The translations under genes were made by a program, and so were the position numbers. DNA of 64,000 bases, from assembly GCA_047967505.1 (NCBI GenBank), contig CM106539.1. One strand, 5' to 3'. A model generated the notes under the pieces. That model worked only from the letters and a program-made list of their open reading frames with translations. It was not told where the DNA came from and searched no databases. The DNA comes from Dipteris shenzhenensis (lineage: Eukaryota; Polypodiophyta; Polypodiopsida; Gleicheniales). Each line of letters begins with the position of its first letter. Position 1 is the stretch's first letter. Positions 45,301-55,800 of this stretch are shown in pieces.

Positions 45301-48300
45301 GCTCATCTTAGAAAGAGGTTCAAGAGGAGATCTCGTGAAGGAGGGACATAGGGAGAGGGAAAAAGATCAGAGCTCGTGTGGAAACCCATGGCTAGGTGGA
45401 AAACAAGCGAGAAGCCACCTCTTTCGTGGTCATGTAATAGTGGCCTCGTAAGTTCACCCACATTAGATACTAGTCAATCATTGAGCTTCGTGTTCATACA
45501 ACCCCAAAAGTTGACATTATAGTAGTGCTTCAGCTCCCACGGCACTCATGGCAGTCAAGGAGGAATCATTGCAACTGATCTCCTCAGTGATCCATAGTGC
45601 GAGTTTCTTAGACAGCACTTGGAAAAGTGTACGCAGTCTTAAGGAAAGTTTTCCAACTTCATTTATGAGGACATAATTGTTTATCAAGGGCCCATCTATC
45701 CAGTCACCGGCATCGGCAGCCCTCTAGTTTTTCACGGTGCTCAAGGACTCAAAGAGTCTTTCCCTTTTGTTCATTGGAGCTTAAGGCTCCCACATTGAAT
45801 ACAACACTTGACCTGACATCAAGATGTGGCAATGATGGTAGCTCAGATGGGGCAGGTGCTCGTAGGCTTTGTGTCTAGTTTTTTGCTGACCTAGCGTGTC
45901 TAGAAATTAGAGTCACAGTCATGAATGCCTCATGATTGATTCTTTGTGAAGGAGTCTGTGATCTCTGGTTGTGTGAGGTGGGTCTCATGAGACTGGACGT
46001 GAGTCTTCCCTTGGACTTTATGAGTCTTCCCATTTCGTTCATTGGAGCTTAAAGCAATGCATCAAGACATTCTCCTTTGTTCCCACCTCATGTGTGTCGC
46101 AAAGCATGTAATCTCTATAATGTCAGGTAGCTGCAACTTCATGTCTTGCCACGTGGACTTTATGAGTCTTCCCATTTCGTTCATTGGAGCTTAAGGCTCC
46201 CACATTGAACAAAACACTTGGCCTGACATCAAGATGTGGCATTGATGGTACCTCAAATGGGGTACATACTCGTAGCCCTTGTGTCTAATCTTTTGCTAAC
46301 CTGGCGTGTCTAGAAATTAGGGTCACGGTCACGAAAATCTCATGATTGCTTTTCTTGTGAAGAAGCCTGTTATCTCTTGTTGTGTGAGGTGGATCTCATG
46401 AGACTGGACGTGAGTCGGGTAGCCTCATATACGTGCAGCACATCTCTGCTCTTGGTAAACAATGACTCTCCCCATATCCATGTATTGGTGGGTGAAGAGA
46501 CAGCGGTATCTCCCCCGGAGCTTGTAGTATCTATGGCAATGCATCAAGACATTCTCCTTTGTTCCCACCTCATGTGTGTCGCAAAGCATGTAATCTCTAT
46601 AATGTCAGGTGGCTGCAACTTCATGTCTTGCCACGTGGAATCGGTGAGGTGAAGTCCTGAGATAGCCCATAGTGATTCATACTGCATGGTAAAGGTGAAT
46701 TTGTAGGTGCCCTAGTGCTTGGATGAAACCATCGTTGCTAAGATGGAGGAATGCATTTTGTACAAGGCCATCGTGGTCGCAAGTGATAGCGAGGGGGACA
46801 CCCTTGTCCTATGGATGTAAATCTGCCATAGGTTATCCTGAATGGTCTGATGAATCTCTTCTATGTCAAGCGCAAGCAGGGAGACTAGTGAGTATGGCAA
46901 TGGTGGCAAATGATCGATAGAAATCCAATAGGCGATCGATTGTGATTACTGTAGTAGTAAGTTTTCGTCCATGTTGCGGCTTGCTGATTTTGTGATAAAA
47001 GTCCTTCTATCTTAAGTGCCGTGTTGCCCTATTAACTAGATCGTCTGAGCATTTTTTGCTTAGATTGCTTGTTTGGGAGAGACAAAAATGACATTGTATA
47101 GTCTGGACTAGCAATTGTAGCTTCAACGAAGAGAATGTAGACTACTCTTTATTAGCCTTCTCCTTTAGTGCTAGCCTTTGTCACAGCTGTGTCTATCCTT
47201 ACCTCGGGAGTACTGATAGAAACTCTACGAAGACCTTTGTATAACTGGATGCTCAAGTATGTGTGGGTGTGTGGGTTTGTATAAGTGAGAGCATATGTTT
47301 AGACTCTGGTCTACTCTCCCCATTGGGCATTGATGATATTGGTGGGGATGTCATAGTAGCTAGTCCTGGCTATGCACGATGGAGTTTACGGTTTTCAACC
47401 TTGCTGTTATGAGATTGAAACTGCACACTGTGTTATGTTTTTAGAGGATGAGTTTGGGCACGTTGCTGGATTCATCTAGATACATGTATACAATCTTGCC
47501 TAGCGCTTGTTGATCTCTTTGTTGCCCACCTCTCTTGTCATCTCTTCTTTGTAGACTTTTGGACTTTAGAACATAAAAAATCTGAATTTGTACGATTGGA
47601 TATCTTACAAAGGTATATCTTCTTTCATCAACTTGTTTTGTGTAGTAATCATTTCATTAGAACTAGTCATAGGGCTGTTGGGGTGGGGTGGAGGGGGGAT
47701 ATACAGTGCATTTCTTCAGTACCTTGTATTTCATCTTCCCTATTTCTTCCAATCTTGTGAGTCTGTTTCTAAGAGTGTCAATTTCAAAGTCTACAATTTC
47801 TGTTTGCAGTTGGAAGATATGCTATTGTGGGTCTGAGAGGCCTACCTTTCTGTGGTATGTTCTCCGGAATGAAATAGGTGTAGGATTGAAGCAACAAAAG
47901 ACGAAGGTCGCCAGGAGATGCCTTTCTCTTTCTGTGTGAAGTGGAAGGGTAGCAAATGGGTAGAAGGTGACCAACGGATAGTAGAGGCTAGACCAGGCTG
48001 GGCAGATGCTGTGGGAGCTGATCAGAGGTGAGCCAGGCCAAAGGCACAACCCAGCTCAGAGTTCAGATTAATGCTTGTGGTTGCTATGTTGGGGTAGAAG
48101 GGTCGATGCCCCACTTGTGAGACCCCATATGAGGACCTAGGGGTCTTGACATGTATAGGACACATGGGTGTGAGAAGTGCCATGTGGGCACATAATGTAG
48201 GTGCCACGTGGGTAGTATGGGGAGCAGATGCATGGGCTGCATCAGCAGCCAGGTAGACTGCAGTATAAGCAGCCTTCTGCCATACATCTGGGGGGCAGAT

Positions 48301-49254
48301 TTGAGGCACGGCGAGGCCATAGCTGTGGCAATCAGGCAGCCTAGCAAAGGGCCTCAAGCGGGAGGAGGATTGGGCCTGTTAAAGGCCTGTATCAGGTTGG
48401 CCAGGTCCTCTGTAGGTCCGGATGGGTCGACCCCAGGTTGGCCATCTGATCAGCCCTGTCCAGGGACCAGTCTGCCTGTTGTAGGGGCTGGGGGGCTGCC
48501 AGCCTGACTTATATGGGTTTTGTCCATTGATGTGGCATCCTAGGGAACATATCATCTAGAGGTGCTTAAACAATGCGACAAAAGGAAAAAAAATTGGAAT
48601 TCATCAATGTGTGGATATGCTTGATTCGTAGGATATAAAAATCCTTGTATATGAATTTGAGTTCAAAATATAGGGGCACTTGCACGGAAAACAATTGGTA
48701 TTTTAAAGGAAAAACTCTAACGACTCTCTTATTTGAATGAAGTAGTTTCTTCTCCTTTGTAATTTGTTGTAATTTTGAAATTAAAGAAGAGAACACTTTT
48801 TTCAATTGATAATACTAGACATTTTTGGGTTATGGAGTAAAATGTAAGTAATATTTTATGCATTCTTTTTTCATAAAAGTACTACAAGGCCTCTCCTCGG
48901 CCACTGAAGCTCAGTAGAAAAGGATGCAGCAGTGGGAGAGAGACCAGCAGGAGTAGGAGTTTTCTGTCCACACTTGTGGATCTTTATATATACTTCAGTT
49001 TGCTCCCTTCATGCCGTGTCTGTTCTCTAGATCTGAGTGGCTTAAGGTGGAGTTATTCTTGTAGATGTGTCTTTGAGAATTGAATGCTGCAAGTGCAGAT
49101 TTAGTCTGGGGAAAGTGCTTCCATGTGAGGTTAGGCTCTTAGAAAGCTAGTCCTGTTTCTCTGACATGCTGCCCCCCTCCAGGTGTGAAGTGGAAGGATA
49201 GCAAAGGGGTATTAGAGGCTAAACGAAAGGGTAGCCTGGGCTGAGCAGGCGGGC

Positions 49255-49291
<37 letters not shown>

Positions 49292-49959
49292 TTTTGTGTT
49301 TGAGTTGTCTGGAAGAAATTTGATAGCTTAAGAGCCTATTCCTTGCAGTGCGGTGGGCGATTTTTGGCTTCATATGGATTTTGCTTGGCAAGAGAATCTG
49401 GTTTTTCCCAAACATCCTTGCAGAGGAAGCTACTTTGACCGAATTGTTCCGATTTTGGCCTGAACCAAGCAAAGAAGATGAGAAGCCTCCCAACTGGATA
49501 GCTCGTCTGGCTTTTGCTATGGGTACAGGGCTGATAATCTGGTTTTGCATCCATCACGCACCTGATGAGGCAGCTCGAGCAAGGTTTGTTTTATCTAGTC
49601 TCAAAATTAGAAAGCAATATGAACGATTTGGGCTCTGTGTTTTGTCATTCGAGTCTTTTAATGGACAATTGTAACTTGTCCCGCCCCCTCCCTGCAGGTA
49701 TCAGAAAAAGGTGTCAAACATTATTGATGATGTTTTAGAGTGGTCCCCAAAAATGGCTTTATCTGGAAAACGGGATGAAGTTCTTGTTGTACATAATGAG
49801 ACAATGAGAAATGAGACATCTGATGAAGTTTCTCAAGAATCGAAACCAGCAAATTCTCACAAAGCGATGGATGAGAATGACATTGCAGCAGTTGTGTCCG
49901 ACACAAATGAAGATGCAGAAGTGGGCTCAACTAATCCAGATGTTTCTTCTGAACAGTAG
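37021..49959 (+). CDS. SEC62: Translocation protein SEC62, five exons
   Basis: Coding exons: 37021-37068, 37342-37662, 37788-37989, 49349-49583 and 49698-49959, all with GT-AG borders and compatible phases, giving 355 residues, close to the length of plant Sec62. Conserved blocks are FAEKIRDHKELESRWAVL, EYFRGKDFATLL, LIIRCDRVVKTLRPGKKKLSKWPARLELFP, AFFAWTFEKRRPLWQTVLSF, LLGKRIWFFPNILAEEATLTELFRFWP, HHAPDEAARARYQKK and VSNIIDDVLEWSPKMALSG. Two hydrophobic segments in exon 3 (about residues 141-190) are the membrane helices; a third hydrophobic stretch lies in exon 4. Sec62 sits in the ER membrane and works with Sec61/Sec63 in post-translational protein import. The N-terminal cytosolic domain is basic; the C-terminal tail is acidic. 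The start at 37021 was chosen because its context (CGCATGGCG) is good and exon 1 joins in phase. Out-of-frame ATG 37007 and in-frame ATG 36895 lie upstream. Intron 3 is 11,359 bp and full of transposons. Confidence 0.95.
38395..38585 (+). repeat. Dispersed repeat, copy 1 (partner at 47305-47490)
   Basis: Shared blocks include GTGGGGATGTCATAGTAGCT, GATGGAGTTTATGGTTTTCA and the TTTTTAGAGGATGAGTTTGG text. The second copy has the same order and orientation 8.9 kb downstream, and both are inside SEC62 intron 3. Confidence 0.88.
39351..39387. repeat. (TC)n microsatellite
   Basis: A pure TC tract of about 37 bases in SEC62 intron 3. Overlapping SLSLSL and RERERE reading frames are artefacts of it. 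Confidence 0.95.
40131..42330 (-). mobile_element. Ty3/gypsy retrotransposon gag-RT fragment
   Basis: The minus strand, from high to low coordinates, shows gag with LHGLRLDIS (about 42000-42057), a CCHC knuckle CFFCHEQGHIKQDC (41670-41710), a broken protease region, the pre-RT segment DHRIEPLPPNKHPYRLRKMMEEGLEQ (40879-40960), and RT with PYAAPIIFIKKKDNSAQMCVDYCALDKLT, FSKIDLKSGYHQIQIHE and MPFGLTGAPMSF (40528-40872). The catalytic Y-x-D-D block expected next is absent. The text jumps to FMGICQAYKKHIKDLAKI (about 40400-40450), the FLG-x-x-x-Y-x-R-x-F block that should come about 80 residues later, so an internal deletion removed the active site. RNase H, integrase and LTRs were not found. Confidence 0.88.
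42390..44480 (-). mobile_element. Non-LTR retrotransposon (LINE) reverse transcriptase fragment
   Basis: On the minus strand a LINE RT runs from about 44480 (SPIHKAGDPMNPENYRTIMIGHVMSKIYASVL) through 43326-44009. That part carries CFVEFRKAFDTVPRARLLRRL, TIGVKQECPLSPTLIGLYIDELE and the catalytic YADDVALLS (about 43612-43640), then LKVNLRKTKVMIF and YLGVIF. A stop near 44037 separates the two parts within the block that reads GFRRDDGTMDHI. C-terminal LINE text continues as RQIIWAEFGSPRLHLNAAFQ (43095-43155) and 42574-42885. Upstream endonuclease sequence was not found, and no clear poly-A tail or target duplication is visible. A run of 15 C lies at 44355-44369. Confidence 0.9.
44500..45130. repeat. 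Region with short tandem duplications
   Basis: A 30-bp duplication (GGGATGAAACCCTCACTA at 44713 and 44743) and a 64-bp duplication (45002-45065 and 45066-45129, beginning AAGGTGGAGAACCATAAGGG) lie upstream of the LINE RT fragment. No coding domain was recognised. Confidence 0.75.
45770..46660 (+). repeat. Two-unit tandem repeat, about 410-480 bp per unit
   Basis: Text from TTAAGGCTCCCACATTGAA at 45781 recurs at 46191 (offset 410). Text from GCAATGCATCAAGACATTCT at 46054 recurs at 46536 (offset 482), so the second unit carries about 72 extra bases, between 46416 and 46535. A 34-base piece (TTTATGAGTCTTCCCATTTC onward) occurs at both 46017 and 46157. No coding domain recognised. Confidence 0.85.
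46650..46970 (-). mobile_element. Possible LINE C-terminal fragment
   Basis: The minus-strand translation at 46712-46909 (DIEEIHQTIQDNLWQIYIHRT) resembles in pattern the LINE tail at 42574-42885 (HEINQVIREDLLQLHTFRTW). It carries no diagnostic motif, so this is a weak call. Confidence 0.3.
47305..47490 (+). repeat. Dispersed repeat, copy 2 (partner at 38395-38585)
   Basis: It has the same blocks in the same order as the first copy, ending GGATTCATCTAGATACATGT versus GGATTCATCTAGGTATATTG. The copies are diverged by point changes and small indels. Confidence 0.88.
47930..49255. repeat. Repeated GC-rich segments near the SEC62 intron 3 acceptor
   Basis: GTGAAGTGGAAGGGTAGCAAATGGGTA at 47935 recurs as GTGAAGTGGAAGGATAGCAAAGGGGTA at about 49187, each followed by TAGAGGCTA and a GGGCTGAGCAG- or GGCTGGGCAG-like block. 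The intervening 48000-48530 is GC-rich with many GGCCAG/CAGGTTGGCCA motifs, as is 38690-38850. The pair may be the ends of an unidentified element. Confidence 0.5.
49258..49287. repeat. (GA)n microsatellite
   Basis: A GA tract of about 30 bases lies some 60 bases upstream of the SEC62 exon 4 acceptor. Confidence 0.95.
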
Positions 49960-51380
49960 CATTCCGTAACTTGCTATAATATCAAGATTAAGAGGCTATC
50001 CTTATGATCCTTACACACAAAAGCAAACAGTTGTATCGAAGGCTACAAGGCACATAACGTAATAGCACCAGTGTCTTTTGCTAGCTATTTTTTGCTTGGA
50101 TTTGAAACTCTGATGAATAGATGTATATGATTTTGTCTGGATGGTAATTATATTGCACTTTGCAGGGGGACTTCTTTTTCTCTTTAGTTTGGTAGGAGTT
50201 GTCTCTTAATGGCTTTAAGCTGGACAGTCATGAAGTCATGGGATGAGCATTAAAACATAGTAGGGCTAGCACATAGCACATAGCATTTGCTCCCTTTATC
50301 AAAAGGCATCGCAAAGATATTTGACATTTTTTTATAATCAACTAGCATAACCTATCATAGCACCTTTTCAAATTTAAGTTTGAAAGACATGTGATGTCTT
50401 TGTGATGTACATGCAATCTTTCATGTAGTGTAGATATAGAGAGAGTCTTGAGCAAAGGTGGTTGTAAATGGTACAAAGGGATATAGTTAGTAAAACAGTG
50501 CTGTTTGATTGAGCATACAATTCTTATGTATTTACTATGGTGAATCATAATGTATTTTGTGCAGGATATAGAGAGTTTCCTGAGCTAAGGTTGAACATTC
50601 TCATTTACTATAATACTAAATCAGAATGTACGGATATGATATCCATGATAAACCAAGCTGATTGATTTTTCAAAAGTTGTGACTTTCTTGGAGTAAAAAA
50701 GAGCCTGGTCACTGGAAGGCATACGAGTTTAAAGAAAGTAAAATCAATTGGTGAAAAAATACATGCAACAAACATTGGCACAAAGTAACTCACTACTAAC
50801 TTCCCACACAAGAATTCGTTGATTTTGGCAATATTTCCATCCATGGCAACCTCTAGGTCACTCTCTAGGAGGGCCAGCTCGTCTATCAATGTACTGGATG
50901 AGATTGATAGTTCTACAATTGATTTACTTAAAATCTCCCCTCAATGCCAAGTCTCCACTAGCTTGTACCTAGTTGAGATAATTTGGGCATAGAGGCTAGC
51001 AAGAGGATGATGAGAGATCGCTCTTGTCAACATGTGCACCAGTGTGCGAGTCATGCTACATGATTGTAGCTAAAAAATACTTCCTTGAAGAATGTTCATT
51101 TGTGGTAATCGCCATGCTTGCATAAGAACATACATCTTTGGTTGACATTGAATAGGGGCTTGTAGTGCTTGATTCCAATTTCATCGAGTAGGTCTCCCAA
51201 TCAAATGTATTTGGGACACGACTCCAAAGTTCGACTGAAACCATTCAATGGATCTTCAGATGAGGTTGTGTACCTTTGGCTAGACACTTTGCAAACCTTT
51301 GTAAGTACCATTGTTGGTTGAATTTGTAGAATGTTAAAACCCTATCCTAAAGGGTTATAGTTGTTGCTTGGTATCATCAA
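49960..51380. other. SEC62 3' flank and spacer
   Basis: The first few hundred bases should contain the SEC62 3' UTR. An AT-rich region follows with no recognised gene. Two related segments (TATAGAGAGAGTCTTGAGCAAAGG near 50435 and TATAGAGAGTTTCCTGAGCTAAGG near 50567) form a weak repeat. Confidence 0.5.
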
Positions 51381-51394
51381 CTGGGTGATGTCGC

Positions 51395-52080
51395 TAAATT
51401 AGATTGGCTTTGTCTACACTAACAGTATTTGGAAATACTGACCCTGTAAAAGATGATCTTATACAATTACAAGAATTGAAACAGTCCCCATCTAAAACGG
51501 TTCTCCAATTCGGCATCACAAATTTGTTGATGAGAATGGATTCTAATATGCTAGAAGACCTCAAACTTTTTTTCTTGTGGCCAAGATTGACTACAAAAAT
51601 CTCACAACTTACTCAAGATCAGGGTCCAACGCTTGAATGAGACCTTGCTAGTTGGTAAGAGGATTGAGTATAATTCTGGTAAGTATCAAAAGGGTGCCAC
51701 AATTACTACCTTTACATTCTAGCACCCATAGAAGCTCCAATGCCAATGGACAATAACCATGTGCAGAATGCATAAATGTCATTTCAAAGCTCTGTCAAAT
51801 GATAAAGTTGAAATGCACGAGGGAGACCTAGATGCTTTGCATGCAACAAATATCACTGTGGTGGAAGGTATTGTAGATCATAAACTACAATGCAAAATGC
51901 GCAAGACAACATGCACAAACTAATCTTGTGTTGGTTAAAGAAGAGCTGAGGGCAATGGTTGCCTTCAATATAGTCCAAGGCTCAAAGAAACACTACAGCG
52001 GTTATTGAAGCTGAAATCAATGGAAAAACCATAATAAATTTTCATTTCTTAACTATTAGGTTTTTAATTTGAGTTTATGC
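51395..52080 (+). mobile_element. Possible LTR-retrotransposon gag-protease remnant
   Basis: The plus strand reads DDLIQLQELKQSPSKTVLQFGITNLLMRMD and LKLFFLWPRLTTKISQLTQDQGPTLE, which has the pattern of a retrotransposon gag domain. CFACNKYHCGGRYC at about 51832-51875 is a Cys/His knuckle-like block. A later AVIEAEINGKTIINF at about 52000 resembles the entry to a gypsy protease. Stops separate the pieces. Confidence 0.45.
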
Positions 52081-52896
52081 ATGTTACCTAGGACTTTCTA
52101 TGATTTTACATGCTTTCTAGGTAAGAGCTAGTCCTATTTCTTTCTATATTTGTAGTATATTTATTTTTGTCTAATTAAGAGCCGTATATGTTCTTGACTT
52201 CTTGCTTATCAATATATGAATAGGAGAATGTATTTTAGATACAAAGCCTGCTATTGCAAGAGGTGCTCCAACATCTCTTTCGACAATCATGGTAAGAACA
52301 AGGATGAGGAGGTCCTAATGAGACATGCACTAAGGTAGATTTCCATGGCTCCACTAATCCTTGGTACCATTGAGCCCCTACACTGATGGGGTACTCTAGT
52401 ATATCTATCAAGATGTGGCCCCTTGGCCCCTTGCTTAGGAGAAGATACTCTGAGAGTGGGAGGAGCAGAGGAGGAGGGTGTCACCTATACTCTAGCACTC
52501 CTCACATGGCATTGATAGACAAGATTGTGGATATAGATGAGGATGATCCTCATTTGAGAATCTGACCATGGTGATTCGAACTTGATTATGGAGGGCTCCA
52601 CAACCCTTTGCCATGCCTCCATGACATGATTGATCATGATTGGGGAATTGATGATGGCTCCACAAGAAATGTTGGCCTTGCAAAGATGGATACGTGATGC
52701 ACAACACCATTCAAGAATGTCTATGCTCAACTTTTACAAGCAACCAACTAGAACAAAAGATTAAGTCTTAAATCGATTGGACTTCGAATTCCCTATTTAT
52801 GAGAATTAATTTATGTAGCTAGGTGCTCCATAAAATGGTTGACATGCTCAGTTATTGAAAAGAAGCCTACAAGATGCTAATACAGAGCCTAGAGTA

Positions 52897-53144
52897 GTGA
52901 CGTGATAACCATAGTAGATGAGGATAAAGCTCTCATTGAGGTGGAAAAAGGTCACTAATTCAACAAGAAGTAGTGAGGGGAAGTCCAAGTGAGGCTCATA
53001 AAGTCATGCCTTCCATAAAAGTGAAGTGATGACCATAATAGACTACGAGAAAGCTCTCTTAGAGGTGGAAAAACATCCCTAGTTCGACAAGCTATAGTAA
53101 GAGAAAGTCCAAGCTAGGCTCATTAAAATATGCCTCCCATTATA
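52897..53144. repeat. 124-bp tandem duplication
   Basis: Units starting at 52897 (GTGACGTGATAACCATAGTA) and 53021 (GTGAAGTGATGACCATAATA) share order and length, with roughly one change per six bases. Confidence 0.85.
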
Positions 53145-54524
53145 GTTTTGATGGGGCAAGTTGATTGTATGCATACTTTATACGCGCTACCTAATTTATT
53201 GTGCTATGTCTATTTTCTCTTTCACAAATTAAATGTGTGTACACATAGAACCAATTAACCAATTGGGATTGCATTCAAACTCTAGTGGATGCACTACTAG
53301 AAAAATCTGCATACGACGTGTGTTCAAGGGCTAATATTTAAACTCCTACTTATGTATGTTTTTGTGAATTTATTGGATAAAAAGCCCCCTTTTGTTGAAC
53401 CCACATTGTATGACACCTTGAGCATCTAAAACAATATGATCGTGCCCACCATCAGAATGGAGTACTTCAACTTTTTTTAATACTAGATTCGGGAAAAGAT
53501 CTCGAGGGAAGCTTCATGGATGTAATTTATATTTTACTTACATCAATGTACTTCTTTGTTTATATTTGCCCTATGAGGGGTGCTCTCTTAGTGTTCATTA
53601 ACTCTTGTACTACCTCCTTCTCACTATCTATAGCTTTGTTTGTAACTCCTTTATCTTCTCTTGTTTCTCGCTGCCTTCTCTTCAAACTTTGTAGGCTTGA
53701 CTATCTTCTTCCTCCAAATTTTCTTAAGGTACTTCTCATGACTTTCTGGCCATGCACTCCCCAACCTCCTTGTTCACTGCGCTTTCTTTGGCTTGCATGG
53801 AAACCTTCATGTGGACTTTCTTACTTATCTCTGAGAACTCACAAGCTTGGGCTACACAGTTGCACAACGTGTCTCTTGTCTCCCATCTTGCTACTCCCTG
53901 GCCCTAAGCACTTGATTACTAGTGTTGCTCTTACTCTTGGTAGATGGCCAGCTTGTGATCCACTGCTCTTTTACGGGTCCTTATAGTTCTAATGATTGTT
54001 TAGTTCTTCAATAGTTTTTAATGCTTATTACGTACTCCTATTATGGTCGGTTTATGTTATTTGTTTCGAACTCACACTTGCAACAGTGTAGTTGTTCTAT
54101 TGTACTTTGCACTAATTCATTGCACTTGTCCTTGCATGCTTCATCTCCTTCACCTCTACGTGCTCTCTCTCACATCGTGGACATATTCTTCCACCTTGCT
54201 CACAAAGACTCCTTTTTAAACTTGCTTTCCTTTACGTGCGGTGCCCCGGAGCTCATTTCCGTGTTCGTTGTCTCCATGGCTACTATTCTTTGTCTCCTTG
54301 GCTACTTCTTCATAGCTCACCTTTGTTCACATGTTCCCTTCACTGCACGGTACAAGCTCTCAATCGCAGCATAAGCTCTCAGAGAATGGAGGCCAAGTGA
54401 AGGCACCAACACAAGTCTAGGGCACCTTACAATAATACACACCTACGCGCACTTACAAGTTCACGCTCACCCACCTATTCACGTTTTGTCGCCTCTGAAG
54501 GTTTTAGTCGGTGCTTTACGTATA

Positions 54525-54555
54525 TATATTTATTTATTTATTTATTTATTTGAGT
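54525..54555. repeat. (ATTT)n microsatellite
   Basis: About seven tandem TTTA/ATTT units, ending at TTTGAGTG. Confidence 0.9.
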
Positions 54556-55757
54556 GTTTAGGTACTTTTTAGCCTTTTATTGATTTGTAAATTTTCTTTT
54601 CCTTCTTGCATCCCTCCTAGCCTTTACTTCTTATTGATGTCTTTCTAATTCAATGCAATTTGTTGTTTAATAATAGCTTTTTTAATTAATTGTTTCCTTT
54701 TATGTCTTTTAGGATTGTAATTTTCCTTCTTTATTCCTTTTAATTTTTTCTTTTTCTAGACTTTTATAGCTTCTCTTCTTTTTGTGGTTTGCTTTCATTT
54801 CTTATCATCTTGTTAATTACTTCTTTTATGCCTTCTTTTATTATGGAACTTATATATATGTATATATATATAACTTTTAGTAAATACAAGTAGTTTTTTA
54901 TTCGTTGTCTTATTTTCTTTTTGTTGCAAAGAGATTTTCAAGTAATTCACTATCTAATTTAAAACCATGTTGTTCCCTCAATTTCCTTCTTTTCTTATAC
55001 TAATCTTCCTAAACCCCCCCTTCTTTTTCTTAATAGTGTGAATTCCTCGCCTTGAGTGTTAGTTTAATTACAACAAAAAGAATTAATCTTAAGGGAGTGG
55101 TTTACCCACCTTCGTTATTGTTTTTTCAAAATCGAAGTCAATTTTATACGGGTGTGGACTACCCCCCTTAGCATTTGCAAAGAGGATAATGTTTGCACTA
55201 ATGGGTGTGAAGTAACCCCTTTTCTATCATTTTACTTGTCATTATGTGTTGTGAATCTTAATGAATCATTTGAAGTGAGTGGATTACCCCCCTTAAGAGT
55301 TTTTCACTTTTTCGTGGAATTCTTTAGAATGTAAACCCCCACTAGGTTCATAAATTCCTTTAGGGCTCCTTTTTATTATAGAATTCCAAAAGGTTTGTCC
55401 ATGTTCTTTGGTAAAACGATAACAAGCTAGGGGATATAGGCATTACCTGTCTTCCCAAATTCAACTTCATTGTTCTAACAACTTGTTGGTTTGGATGGTG
55501 GCAGGTAAGTAGACCCTGACCTTGGAGCTTGGACTACCTGATGGATTCGTCACGTTTGTACTATTTCTTTGATTAAATTTGCAACTTCAATATGAATAAA
55601 AAATTATATTGCCAATCCTGTTACTCAGGTCAAAGTTATGTCAATTTTGTTTTTTTAATTAAAATTCAATCAATTTATTATATGCAACTTTTTAGTATTA
55701 TCCAAATGATTGAATTAACTGTATGGTTCATTTTTTGATGGGATTATTAAATCTAAA

Positions 55758-55800
55758 CACACACACACACACACACATGCACGCACACGTGCATGCATGC
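55758..55800. repeat. (AC)n microsatellite with ATGC motifs
   Basis: CACACA text of about 22 bases is followed by alternating CATGCACGCACACGTGCATG. This is a purine-pyrimidine alternating tract. Confidence 0.93.

Larger units (their letters stand above)
37990..49348 (+). other. Giant third intron of SEC62 (11.4 kb)
   Basis: Donor GTAAGT at 37990 and acceptor CCTTGCAG at 49348 bound an intron that separates the second membrane helix from the RWAIFGFIWILLGKR block. It holds gypsy and LINE fragments, TC/GA microsatellites, tandem repeats and a direct pair of about 190-bp dispersed repeats. The host reading resumes cleanly after it. Confidence 0.92.

Noticed and set aside
51345-51370. TTGGTATCATCAACTGG as a possible primer-binding site
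   Set aside because: Only the first part resembles the initiator Met-tRNA site and no LTR end precedes it.
53516-54374. Two plus-strand frames of 156 and 117 residues, hydrophobic and Cys-rich
   Set aside because: CT-rich DNA yields Leu/Ser/Phe-rich text by chance; no recognisable domain, no splice support and no motif.
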